Below are positions 15,180 to 22,987 of a DNA stretch of 23,558 nt, in pieces. The stretch spans positions 1-23,558 of the forward strand of contig UQLN01000065.1 in NCBI GenBank assembly GCA_900541965.1, given 5' to 3'. The notes under the pieces were generated by a model, which had not been told where the DNA came from, made no database searches, and saw only the letters and a program-made list of their open reading frames with translations. The stretch is from an uncultured Parabacteroides sp. Its GTDB lineage: Bacteria > Bacteroidota > Bacteroidia > Bacteroidales > Tannerellaceae. The number at the start of each line of letters is the position of its first letter. Position 1 is the stretch's first letter. The position numbers and the translations under genes were made by a program.

Positions 15180-17477
15180 CTTTTCTTTCAAGAGAAAAGT
15201 ATTTTCAATCTGTTCCTGTACAATCGCATCCACCACCGCAACCGTAGTCAGATTTACAATATCGCGAGTAGAACTTTCCACATCTGTAAAGTGAATAGGC
15301 TTGTTCAATCCCATCTGGATCGGGCCGATTGTTTCTGTTATTCCCAGCGCATCAAGCAGTTTGTAAGCACTGTTAGCCGAGCTCAGGTTCGGGAATACAA
15401 GTGTATTAACATCTTTGCCTTTCAGCTTATTGAACGGATACATATCGTCGCGTAACTTCTTATCAAAAGCAAAGTTTACCTGCATTTCACCGTCGATCAG
15501 GATTTCAGGATAGTTCTTGTGCAGATAGTCGATCGCTTCATGAACTTTCAACGGGCTACCTTGTTTATCGGAACCGAAGTTTGAGTAAGACAACATGGCC
15601 ATAACCGGGTCGTGGGCAAAGAACTTCACGGCATCATTTGTCAAACGGGCAATATCAATCAATACTTCTGTAGAAGGATGGCGGTTAATTAATGTATCAG
15701 CGATGAAATAGGTTCCCTTCTTACAAGTAATAATATTCATAGCGCCGAAATGCTTGTATGACGGACGGATACCGATGATTTCTTCAGCCAGCTTCGTTAC
15801 TTCCGAATAACGGCTGTATACACCGGTAACGAATGCGTCTGCATCCCCGGTTGCAACCATCATCATACCAAAAGCATTACGTCCTACCATCTTTTCGCGA
15901 GCTTCCGAGAAAGTAACCCCTTCGCGTGCTTTCTTTTCAGAGAGGATGCGTGCATAACGGTTACGGCGTTCTTCTTCACGGTCGTGACGCAAGTTGACAA
16001 TTTCGATACCTTCAAGACTGAGGTTCTCTTCGGCTGCCAGCTTCTGCAAACGTTCTTCGTTACCCAACAGGATAGGATTACAGATACCTTCAGCTTTAGC
16101 CTCGACAGCCGCTTTCAGCATATTAACATGGTTCGCTTCAGCAAATACCACACGTTTAGGATTTGCTTTTGCCATATCGGTAAAAGAACGAAGCATCTTA
16201 TTATCATACCCCATCATTTCACGCAGGTGGTTCGCATAACTGTCCCAATCTGTGATTGTTTTGCGGGAAACGCCCGATTCGATAGCCGCTTTGGCAACAG
16301 CAACAGAAACGCGAGTCAGCAAACGTGGGTCAAGCGGTTTCGGAAGGATATAATCGCGTCCGAAGGATGTGCGTTTCAGCTTATAGGCTGCATTAACAAC
16401 ATCGGGAACCGGCTCTTTGGCAAGGTCGGCGATAGCATGAACGGCTGCCAGTTTCATTTCTTCGTTGATAGCTTTTGCATGTACATCCAAAGCACCGCGG
16501 AAGATATAGGGGAAACCTAATACATTATTAATCTGGTTCGGATAGTCGGAACGTCCGGTTGCGAAAATAATATCGTCGCGCGAATCCATTGCGTCTGCAT
16601 ACGAGATTTCAGGGTTCGGATTAGCAAGAGCAAATACGATCGGGTTTTCGTTCATCGAACGAACCATTTCTTTTGTCAGTACGTTTGCAACGGAAAGCCC
16701 GAGGAATACGTCAGATCCGGCAACAGCTTCTTCCAGCGTAGTAATATCACGGTCTGTAGCAAATTCTTTTTTGGAAGCATTCAGGTTCGTACGTTTATTG
16801 GAGATAACACCTTTACTGTCGCACATAACAATATTTTCTTTGCGTGCTCCCAGCATCACATATAATTTCGTACATGAGATGGAGGCAGCTCCTGCGCCGT
16901 TTACCACAATCTTCACTTCCTCAATTTTCTTACCGGTCAGTTCCAATGCATTCAGCAGACCTGCGGCAGAGATAATAGCCGTACCGTGCTGGTCGTCGTG
17001 CATTACCGGAATGTCCAGTTCTTCTTTCAGGCGTGTTTCGATTTCGAAACATTCCGGAGCTTTAATATCTTCCAGGTTGATACCACCGAATGTCGGTGCG
17101 ATTGCTTTTACGGTCTGGATAAATTTCTCCGGATCCTTTTCGTTTACTTCGATATCGAAAACATCGATACCTGCGAATATTTTAAACAGAAGACCCTTGC
17201 CTTCCATTACAGGTTTTCCTGCCATCGGACCTATATCGCCCAGTCCTAATACAGCGGTACCGTTTGAAATAACAGCTACCAGATTACCTTTTGATGTATA
17301 TTTGTATGCATCCAGTGGATTTTTCTCGATTTCAAGACATGGTTCAGCCACGCCGGGAGAATAAGCCAATGATAAGTCTGTTTGTGTACTGTAGGGTTTT
17401 GTGGGAATTACTTCAATTTTCCCGGGTTTGCCTTCGGCATGATACCGGAGTGCTTCTTCTTTTGTTATCTTTGCCAT
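15177..17477 (-). CDS. maeB: NADP-type malic enzyme fused to a phosphotransacetylase-like domain (MaeB)
   Basis: Oxidatively decarboxylates malate to pyruvate in the cytoplasm, supplying reducing power. The 766-residue length matches the two-domain MaeB type. The malic domain (about 1-420) has the catalytic Tyr in LAYSPGVAEPC (Tyr39), a Lys in GKGLLFKIFAGIDVFDIEV, metal ligands in INLEDIKAPE (Glu134, Asp135) and MHDDQHGTA (Asp159-160), and the nucleotide loop VVNGAGAASIS (190-200). The C-terminal part (about 430-766) is phosphotransacetylase-like, with 'RVVFAEANHVNMLKAA', 'GDADAFVTGVYSRYSEV' and 'FPNLSSANSAYKLL'. In MaeB proteins that domain is usually regulatory (acetyl-CoA sensing) rather than catalytic. 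A -7-like TACTTTTG lies 46 bases upstream at 17523-17530. The stop codon forms the edge of a structured repeat. Confidence 0.95.
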   Translation of the reverse strand: MAKITKEEALRYHAEGKPGKIEVIPTKPYSTQTDLSLAYSPGVAEPCLEIEKNPLDAYKYTSKGNLVAVISNGTAVLGLGDIGPMAGKPVMEGKGLLFKIFAGIDVFDIEVNEKDPEKFIQTVKAIAPTFGGINLEDIKAPECFEIETRLKEELDIPVMHDDQHGTAIISAAGLLNALELTGKKIEEVKIVVNGAGAASISCTKLYVMLGARKENIVMCDSKGVISNKRTNLNASKKEFATDRDITTLEEAVAGSDVFLGLSVANVLTKEMVRSMNENPIVFALANPNPEISYADAMDSRDDIIFATGRSDYPNQINNVLGFPYIFRGALDVHAKAINEEMKLAAVHAIADLAKEPVPDVVNAAYKLKRTSFGRDYILPKPLDPRLLTRVSVAVAKAAIESGVSRKTITDWDSYANHLREMMGYDNKMLRSFTDMAKANPKRVVFAEANHVNMLKAAVEAKAEGICNPILLGNEERLQKLAAEENLSLEGIEIVNLRHDREEERRNRYARILSEKKAREGVTFSEAREKMVGRNAFGMMMVATGDADAFVTGVYSRYSEVTKLAEEIIGIRPSYKHFGAMNIITCKKGTYFIADTLINRHPSTEVLIDIARLTNDAVKFFAHDPVMAMLSYSNFGSDKQGSPLKVHEAIDYLHKNYPEILIDGEMQVNFAFDKKLRDDMYPFNKLKGKDVNTLVFPNLSSANSAYKLLDALGITETIGPIQMGLNKPIHFTDVESSTRDIVNLTTVAVVDAIVQEQIENTFLLKEK

Positions 17478-17522
17478 AGTATTATATTTTATTGCTATGT
17501 GTTAGTTTATAAAAACCGACCA

Positions 17523-17530
17523 CAAAAGTA
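17523..17530 (-). promoter_or_regulatory. Predicted -7 box for maeB
   Basis: TACTTTTG on the minus strand matches TAnnTTTG and lies 45 bases before the maeB start. No TTTG is found at the usual -33 distance, so this rests on one box only. Confidence 0.35.
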
Positions 17531-17618
17531 ACAAATTATTAGATATGTGGTGCTGTTTGCTTACATTTAGATGTAAATAAATCCTTTATTTGTTCGAATA
17601 ATTATAAATAATTGTGAT

Positions 17619-18515
17619 ATGTTTGAGAAAATCGTAGTTATTGATCCTACGGGATTGAACCGTGACGCATCCGCACGTCTGTCTTCCTTTGCTACAGATG
17701 TTGTATTTTATAAAGATATACCTCAGACAGACGAAGAAAAAATCAACCGTATCGGTAATGCCGATTGTGTATTGGTTTCTTATAATACACAAATCCGCCG
17801 CAATGTAATAGAGGCATGCCCGAATATCAGGTATATAGGAATGTGCTGTTCTTTGTATAGCGAAGAAAGTGCTAACGTGGATATTGCTGCTGCCCGGGAA
17901 CACGGGATAACTGTATTGGGTATTCGCGATTATGGCGATGAAGGGGTTGTGGAGTATGTCATCAGTGAACTGGTACGTTTGCTTCATGGCTTTGGCGGCA
18001 AACAATGGAAACATGAAGTGTATGAACTGACCGGGCAAAAGATTGGCATTATCGGTTTGGGACGTACGGGAAAGATGATTGCCGATGCACTCCGTTTTCT
18101 GGGTGCCGAAGTTTCTTATTATGGACGCAACCGGAAACCGGAAGCTGAAAAGGATGGCTTTGCCTATTATCCGTTGCATGGGTTATTGGAGCATGTAGAC
18201 ATCCTGTGTACTTGTCTGCCAAGAAATACGTTTATTTTGGGTGCGGAAGAATTCCGTCGTTTTGGTAACCGGAAAATCCTGGTTAATACATCCGTAGGTC
18301 CGACATTCCGTTTGCCGGACTTGCAACGATGGCTGAGTAGCCATACTCATAATTTTTATCTTTGTGACGGGGTAGGGATTGGGAATCATGTCGAGGCACT
18401 TACTATGTTTGATAATGTATTGTATACACCAAAAGTATCAGGACATTCCGTACAGTGTATGCAGCGTTTGTCTGAGAAAGTGATTGCGAATATAGAATCA
18501 TTCTTACAACTCTAA
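17619..18515 (+). CDS. D-isomer 2-hydroxyacid-dehydrogenase-like NAD(P)-binding protein, catalytic residues missing
   Basis: A 298-residue cytosolic protein with the two-lobed fold order of this family. An N-terminal catalytic lobe (1-105) carries 'NADCVLVSYNTQI' and 'CPNIRYIGMCCSLYSEESANVDIAAAREHGITV'. A Rossmann domain follows with GIIGLGRTGKMIADALRFLGAEV (GxGxxG at 146-151). The usual catalytic residues are not where expected: the Arg of the 'N-x-(S/A)-R-G' loop is Val in NTSVGP (about 226), the Asp-Val-Phe-x-x-E-P segment is replaced by LCDGVGIGNH, and the TPH motif is TPK (270-272). The nearest His is at 276. It may use other residues, or act as an NAD(P)-binding regulator. It is divergent from maeB, with 141 bases between the starts. 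Confidence 0.8.
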   Translation: MFEKIVVIDPTGLNRDASARLSSFATDVVFYKDIPQTDEEKINRIGNADCVLVSYNTQIRRNVIEACPNIRYIGMCCSLYSEESANVDIAAAREHGITVLGIRDYGDEGVVEYVISELVRLLHGFGGKQWKHEVYELTGQKIGIIGLGRTGKMIADALRFLGAEVSYYGRNRKPEAEKDGFAYYPLHGLLEHVDILCTCLPRNTFILGAEEFRRFGNRKILVNTSVGPTFRLPDLQRWLSSHTHNFYLCDGVGIGNHVEALTMFDNVLYTPKVSGHSVQCMQRLSEKVIANIESFLQL

Positions 18516-18516
18516 C

Positions 18517-18548
18517 ATTGCATGTTTCAGTGATTTGTTGTATCTTCG
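18517..18548 (+). promoter_or_regulatory. Possible promoter of the His-rich protein/TonB receptor unit
   Basis: TATCTTCG at 18541-18548 is one base from TAnnTTTG, and ATTG at 18517-18520 is one base from TTTG, exactly 20 bases upstream. It starts right after the preceding stop codon and lies 25 bases before the ATG at 18574. Confidence 0.4.
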
Positions 18549-18573
18549 TCCCCTCAATTGTGATCGGGGCTCG

Positions 18574-18930
18574 ATGAAACAGACAATGGTAAAATATATG
18601 AAATGGCTGTTGCCGGTATGCTTTATTGTGTACTACAGCAGCATTTCGATGTTTATGCATGCTCATATAGAGCATGGTACGACTATTGTCCATTCGCATC
18701 CGTTTAAAAAAACGTCCGATGGTACATGCCATCATCACTCTTCCCTCTCTGAAATACAGTTATTCCATTTCCTGACGACTGTTCAGGTGGAAGACGGGGC
18801 TGTTCATCCGTTGCAATTGCATTTCTATGCTCAAAAGATTTTCAATATATTAAGCTATCCGGTCTCTCCGGAATACCTTCTCCCCATATTGGGGAAACTA
18901 TCCCTTCGCGCCCCTCCGGTTTTTTCATAA
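18574..18930 (+). CDS. Small His-rich membrane or exported protein (unknown function)
   Basis: A 118-residue protein with an N-terminal hydrophobic segment (about 11-28) that may be a signal peptide or anchor. Directly after it comes a metal-ligand-rich stretch: MHAHIEHG (28-35), VHSHPF (39-44) and CHHHSS (52-57), 11 His residues in all. Such clusters suggest binding of zinc, copper, nickel, cobalt or heme, but no known family is recognised. The start at 18574 is preferred; an in-frame upstream TTG at 18535 overlaps a likely promoter. The gene sits 159 bases before a TonB-dependent receptor on the same strand, so the two may belong to one metal or metal-complex uptake unit. The gap between them can form a hairpin. 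Confidence 0.65.
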   Translation: MKQTMVKYMKWLLPVCFIVYYSSISMFMHAHIEHGTTIVHSHPFKKTSDGTCHHHSSLSEIQLFHFLTTVQVEDGAVHPLQLHFYAQKIFNILSYPVSPEYLLPILGKLSLRAPPVFS

Positions 18931-18949
18931 ATAACCAGAAATGAATTTA

Positions 18950-18983
18950 TCTCATAGTTTGCGGTGTCGCAGATTATGGGAGA
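18950..18983 (+). promoter_or_regulatory. Hairpin in the leader of the TonB receptor gene
   Basis: TCTCATA (18950-18956) pairs with TATGGGAGA (18975-18983, one bulged G), and inside it TGCG (18960-18963) pairs with CGCA (18968-18971) around a GTGT loop. It lies about 107 bases before the receptor start. It could be a leader structure or a weak attenuator. It has no T-run directly after it, and I do not recognise a known riboswitch. Confidence 0.3.
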
Positions 18984-19089
18984 GGTATGATTGTACACGC
19001 TGCTATAAAAGTCTGTGAAGGCTCTTAGGCTTGTCTGCTTTATACCTTATATAGTTACCTATATTCAGTTATTATTTAATTAATCACCA

Positions 19090-21390
19090 ATGAATAAAAT
19101 TATTACACTTATGTTATGTCTGTGCTGTATCTTGTCGGTTGCACAGGCAGAAGATGCACCTGTGTTGAACCCGTCTGATGCGAATATCGTAGGACATGTG
19201 ATCGACAAAAAGACAGGAGAGCATCTTTCTTTTATTAATATTTTCCTGAAAGGAACTACAATGGGAGCCTCGACGGATAATACAGGCCATTATTACCTGA
19301 AGAATTTGCCGGAAGGTAAATTTATTTTAATCATGAAGACCTTGGGATACAAAACGGTGGAAGTTCCGGTTACCCTGAAAAAAGGAAAGACATTGGAAAT
19401 CAATTTCGAAGCGGAAGAAGATGCCGTTTCGTTGGATGGGGTAGTTGTATCGGCCAATCGTAATGAGACAACCCGCCGTCTTGCTCCGTCGTTGGTAAAT
19501 GTACTCGATTCGAAAGCTTTTGAAACGGTTCATGCTACTTCACTGGCAGACGGTTTGAACTTCCAACCGGGGGTACGTGTGGAAAACAACTGCCAGAATT
19601 GTGGTTTCCAGCAGGTTCGTATCAATGGTCTGGAAGGTCCATATACGCAGATGTTGATGGACAGCCGCCCTATCTTTAGTGCCCTGACGGGTGTATACGG
19701 TTTGGAACAGATTCCGGCAAATATGATTGAACGTGTAGAAATTATGCGTGGAGGTGGTTCGGCTTTGTTCGGTTCATCTGCGATTGCCGGAACTATCAAT
19801 ATTATAACGAAAGAACCGATGCGCAATTCAGCCCAACTTGCCCATTCGCTTACTGTGATTGGAGGCAGCAGTCCGGATAACAATACGACACTGAATGCTT
19901 CGTTAGTTACAGACGACCATAAAGCTGGTGTTTATCTGTTCGGTCAGCATCGAAACCGTGCCTCTTTCGATTATGATGGTGATGGATTTTCCGAGTTGGG
20001 ACAGTTGGATGGAAAAACGATCGGTTTCCGTTCATATTTGAAAACGAGCTTATATTCCAAACTGACATTCGAATATCATAACATCAGTGAATTTCGCCGT
20101 GGCGGTAATCTGATAGACCGCCCGCCCCATGAAGCAGATGTGGCAGAACAAACAGATCATAATATTAATGGGGGAGGGCTGAAATTCGACCTTTTCTCCA
20201 AAGATTACAAGCACCGCCTGAATGCTTATGCTTCCAGCCAGCATACCAAGCGTAAGAGTTATTACGGTACCGGACAAAATCCGAATGCCTATGGAAGTAC
20301 TACCGACCTTACTTTTATCGGTGGCGCACAGTATTCCTATGAATGGGATAAGTGTCTCTTTATGCCAGCGCAGTTTACAGGTGGTGCCGAATATAGTTTC
20401 GACGATTTGCGTGACGAGATGCTCGGCTATAACCGTGTGATTGCGCAGAAAGTCCATATTGGTAGTATGTTTCTTCAGAACGAGTGGAAGACAAAAAAAT
20501 GGAGTTTCCTGATCGGTGCCCGTTTGGATAAGCACAATCTGATAAATCATGTGATATTCAGTCCGCGTGCTAATGTCCGTTTCAATCCGACGGAAAATCT
20601 TAACTTCCGTGTTTCTTATTCAAGCGGTTTCCGTGCCCCGCAGGCGTTTGACGAGGATTTGCATGTTACGGCAGTGGGTGGTGATGTGGCTATTATTCGC
20701 TTGGCAGACAATCTGAAAGAAGAAAACTCGCAAAGTATCAGTGCTTCTGTGGACTTTTACCATCGTTTTGGTGCAGTACAGACTAATTTTCTGGTGGAAG
20801 GTTTCTATACGGATTTGAGAAATGTGTTTGTGCTGGAAGAAATAGGGCGTGATGACCAGAATAATATTATTATGGAACGTCGTAACGGGAAAGGCGCCCG
20901 CGTGATGGGGATTAACCTGGAGGGTAAAGTTGCATACGAATGGATGCAGGTACAAGCTGGTTTTACCTTGCAGCGTAGTCGTTATAAAGAAGCAGAGAAA
21001 TGGAGTGATAATGATAATATTGTTCCTCAGAAAAAAATGTTCCGTTCGCCGGATTTATACGGTTACCTGACTTCTACTTTCACTCCGGTGAAACGTTTTA
21101 CCGCTTCGTTGACAGGTACTTATACCGGCAGTATGTTGGTTCAGCACTTGAAAGGATATATTCCGGAAGACCGTGAAGAGAAAACTCGCGACTTCTTCGA
21201 TATGAATATCAAACTGGCTTACGACTTCCCAATCTTCAAGTCGGTGACTTTGCAGGTAAACGGTGGCGTACAGAATATCTTCAATGCATACCAGAATGAC
21301 TTCGATCAAGGTAAAGACCGTGACTCGAAATATATCTATGGTCCGGGTATTCCGCGTAGTTATTTTGTCGGTTGTAAGATAAGTTATTAA
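19090..21390 (+). CDS. TonB-dependent outer-membrane receptor
   Basis: Energy-coupled importer across the outer membrane. The 766-residue protein has a signal peptide ending about VAQA (20) and then a carboxypeptidase-regulatory-like domain (about 33-110; 'VGHVIDKKTGEHLSFINIFLKGT'). The plug (about 125-240) contains RVENNCQNCGFQQVRINGLEG and 'MIERVEIMRGGGSALFGSSAIAGTINIITKEP'. The 22-strand barrel follows, ending in 'YFVGCKISY' with an aromatic last residue. The plug has a CxxC pair (Cys168, Cys171), unusual in the reducing-sensitive plug face. An FRAP box (514-517) with His525 eight residues on recalls heme receptors, but FRAP also occurs in other receptors. With a His-rich protein upstream, metal, heme or cobalamin-like cargo is possible; no B12 riboswitch is seen. 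A strong terminator follows. Confidence 0.93.
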   Translation: MNKIITLMLCLCCILSVAQAEDAPVLNPSDANIVGHVIDKKTGEHLSFINIFLKGTTMGASTDNTGHYYLKNLPEGKFILIMKTLGYKTVEVPVTLKKGKTLEINFEAEEDAVSLDGVVVSANRNETTRRLAPSLVNVLDSKAFETVHATSLADGLNFQPGVRVENNCQNCGFQQVRINGLEGPYTQMLMDSRPIFSALTGVYGLEQIPANMIERVEIMRGGGSALFGSSAIAGTINIITKEPMRNSAQLAHSLTVIGGSSPDNNTTLNASLVTDDHKAGVYLFGQHRNRASFDYDGDGFSELGQLDGKTIGFRSYLKTSLYSKLTFEYHNISEFRRGGNLIDRPPHEADVAEQTDHNINGGGLKFDLFSKDYKHRLNAYASSQHTKRKSYYGTGQNPNAYGSTTDLTFIGGAQYSYEWDKCLFMPAQFTGGAEYSFDDLRDEMLGYNRVIAQKVHIGSMFLQNEWKTKKWSFLIGARLDKHNLINHVIFSPRANVRFNPTENLNFRVSYSSGFRAPQAFDEDLHVTAVGGDVAIIRLADNLKEENSQSISASVDFYHRFGAVQTNFLVEGFYTDLRNVFVLEEIGRDDQNNIIMERRNGKGARVMGINLEGKVAYEWMQVQAGFTLQRSRYKEAEKWSDNDNIVPQKKMFRSPDLYGYLTSTFTPVKRFTASLTGTYTGSMLVQHLKGYIPEDREEKTRDFFDMNIKLAYDFPIFKSVTLQVNGGVQNIFNAYQNDFDQGKDRDSKYIYGPGIPRSYFVGCKISY

Positions 21391-21421
21391 AATAAGCAAC
21401 ATCGCAGATTACAATCAAAAG

Positions 21422-21469
21422 CAGAGCGTAGCGAATCAACTGGATTAGTGTTTTCTACGCTCTGTTTTT
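21422..21469 (+). terminator. Rho-independent terminator of the TonB receptor gene
   Basis: A perfect 10-bp stem (CAGAGCGTAG at 21422-21431 with CTACGCTCTG at 21455-21464), a 23-base loop and five T residues. Confidence 0.8.
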
Positions 21470-21567
21470 AGTCTATGAGTGGCACAAAAAAACATCACAA
21501 ATGTACCCTCCCCATAGATATTTACGGAAGAAATACCATAATCCCGGACCGTATCTCAATTATTTGC

Positions 21568-21575
21568 TATATTTG
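21568..21575 (+). promoter_or_regulatory. Predicted -7 box for the gene at 21761
   Basis: TATATTTG matches TAnnTTTG. No clear -33 TTTG lies at the usual distance. Use of this box would give an unusually long leader of about 180 bases. Confidence 0.35.
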
Positions 21576-21580
21576 AGGGT

Positions 21581-21716
21581 GTAAGCCTTGAGCTATCAGA
21601 AGCTTGTGATAAAACGGTACCCGGCAACTGCGTTATGGAATGAAGTATTTCATGGATAAAAAGTAGCTTCGGTTAATCGAAGCTATAATTGAGTAAGTGG
21701 CAAGCCGCCGACACTT
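21581..21716 (+). other. Hairpin-rich leader, possible structured RNA
   Basis: Between a -7 box and the ATG at 21761 there are five short hairpins in a row: TATCA/TGATA (21594-21598, 21607-21611), AACG/CGTT (21613-21616, 21631-21634), ATGAA/TTCAT (21640-21644, 21649-21653), TAGCTTCG/CGAAGCTA (21664-21671, 21678-21685) and AAGTG/CACTT (21695-21699, 21712-21716). The fourth is the strongest. I see no gene in 21470-21760 and do not recognise a known riboswitch or tRNA. Confidence 0.35.
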
Positions 21717-21760
21717 GGATAATGAAGTAAAAAAAGAGAATTTAATAGGAATAATATGAG

Positions 21761-22870
21761 ATGAAAAAAACTATATTACTACTGTCAGTCGCTTTGTTGA
21801 TTATTCCCTGTCCAACAAGGATAAACGTTGCTTCTGTGCGGAAAGGCGAACATTTGAACAAAGCAAAAGATTATCCTGCCGACAAGCTTCAGTTTTACAA
21901 TATCGAAGAAAAAATAAACTGGCTGACCCTGCATAAAGCAGACTCCCTATTAACTGTTTGGTTTGCCAAAAGCCCATCAACTTTTTTACCGGACAGCCTT
22001 CTGCAACAGGCAACCATTACCCCGAACCTTATAAAAACTGAAAATGAAGAAATTATTCCACCAAAGCCGCCCAAGATAGACCCCATTTTTGAAATCCCTG
22101 AACGTGTAAAGCTGCAAAGGCAGCCCAGAACAACACCTGCAAGAGATATAATTGTTGAAGTATTTGATACAATACCTACAAATACTGAAATTTACTATTA
22201 TTCGCCCGGGATGGAAAGCAAGAGTTATTCATACCGGAAAGAATTGGGAAGTGATAATAATTTTCTTGATGTTACCGATAACAATAAGACCGTGATTACC
22301 GTTCCCGATACTTGCGAGCAGGGTACAAAACTATTATTTCGTGCCCAAGGATACGAACCGTTGGATTTGCCAATGAACGAAGTGTACGGTAAAAGTCATA
22401 TAACTATTCAGTTAACACCTAAAATTTATAATAGTACGGTAATATTGGAAGAAAAAATATTCCGGGACACTATTTCGATAATTGAGATTATTAATTTGCA
22501 TGAAACACCTACAAAAGTTTTTTATGGGCAATGTCTTCCTATTTACGATGACGATGGAGTAAATCATGGCGACCCTTATTGTGCTTTTGCCTGTATGGGT
22601 TGTTATCCTGAATTTAATGTTGCTAAAGAATATTATTCAGGGGAATTGGATGAATTAAAAAAACTGCATCAGTTTTTGAAAAAAGGAGGAGATTGTGCCT
22701 TAGTCATTTCCGTGGATAAAAGACAAATTAGAGATATAGAAATAGAAGGATGCTCCAATAAAGCATTAGACAATATTCGAAAATCTATGTTAACTACACC
22801 ACAAGGAAGTTATCAAGGAACTTATGACGGATACCGATTTCAGTACCGTATAAATTTTGCCGCACGTTAA
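21761..22870 (+). CDS. Exported or anchored protein with TonB-C-like C-terminal domain (unknown function)
   Basis: A 369-residue protein. The N-terminus (1-16) is a signal peptide or membrane anchor. A Pro-rich linker (about 99-126, PPKPPKIDP and nearby) is followed by a beta-rich middle (128-225) with 'TKLLFRAQGYEPLDLP', which looks like a carboxypeptidase-regulatory or PEGA-like fold. Then comes a Cys-rich patch, YCAFACMGCYPEF (273-285). The end (about 310-369) follows the TonB C-terminal pattern: ALVISVDKRQIRDIEIEG, a helix (ALDNIRKSML), and a final 'YRFQYRINF' strand. Anchor, Pro-rich linker and C-terminal domain together resemble a TonB-family protein, but the long middle is not standard. 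The assignment is by eye only. The region is AT-richer than the genes to its left and is followed by a broken small ORF and a membrane protein. Confidence 0.55.
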   Translation: MKKTILLLSVALLIIPCPTRINVASVRKGEHLNKAKDYPADKLQFYNIEEKINWLTLHKADSLLTVWFAKSPSTFLPDSLLQQATITPNLIKTENEEIIPPKPPKIDPIFEIPERVKLQRQPRTTPARDIIVEVFDTIPTNTEIYYYSPGMESKSYSYRKELGSDNNFLDVTDNNKTVITVPDTCEQGTKLLFRAQGYEPLDLPMNEVYGKSHITIQLTPKIYNSTVILEEKIFRDTISIIEIINLHETPTKVFYGQCLPIYDDDGVNHGDPYCAFACMGCYPEFNVAKEYYSGELDELKKLHQFLKKGGDCALVISVDKRQIRDIEIEGCSNKALDNIRKSMLTTPQGSYQGTYDGYRFQYRINFAAR

Positions 22871-22881
22871 ATAATATTCCA

Positions 22882-22980
22882 ATGAAAAACGAAAGTAAAA
22901 ATATCAATATATAATATGTGTCAGAATGCGAAGAACTGTTACCGGGTATTGAAAATACTATTCGCAAAACAATAAAATAA
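22882..22980 (+). pseudogene. Tiny ORF interrupted by one in-frame stop
   Basis: ATG at 22882 gives MKNESKNINI and then TAA at 22912-22914. The same frame continues for 21 codons (YVSECEELLPGIENTIRKTIK) to TAA at 22978-22980. If the first stop were absent it would be a 32-residue peptide. It may be a remnant of a deleted gene between its neighbours, or simple chance. The next gene starts seven bases later. Confidence 0.2.
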
Positions 22981-22987
22981 ACCTGTA

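Noticed and set aside
16771..17364. Forward ORF of 197 residues opposite maeB
   Set aside because: It is antisense to the conserved malic-enzyme domain and its composition mirrors that strand.
17586..18179. Reverse ORF of 197 residues opposite the dehydrogenase-like gene
   Set aside because: The plus-strand protein has a convincing Rossmann motif and family layout; the reverse frame has none.
18931..19089. Cobalamin riboswitch before the TonB receptor
   Set aside because: The gap is short and I see no B12-box-like conserved segment, only a small hairpin.
21581..21720. tRNA or tmRNA in the leader before 21761
   Set aside because: The hairpins do not form a cloverleaf and there is no T-loop consensus or CCA end.
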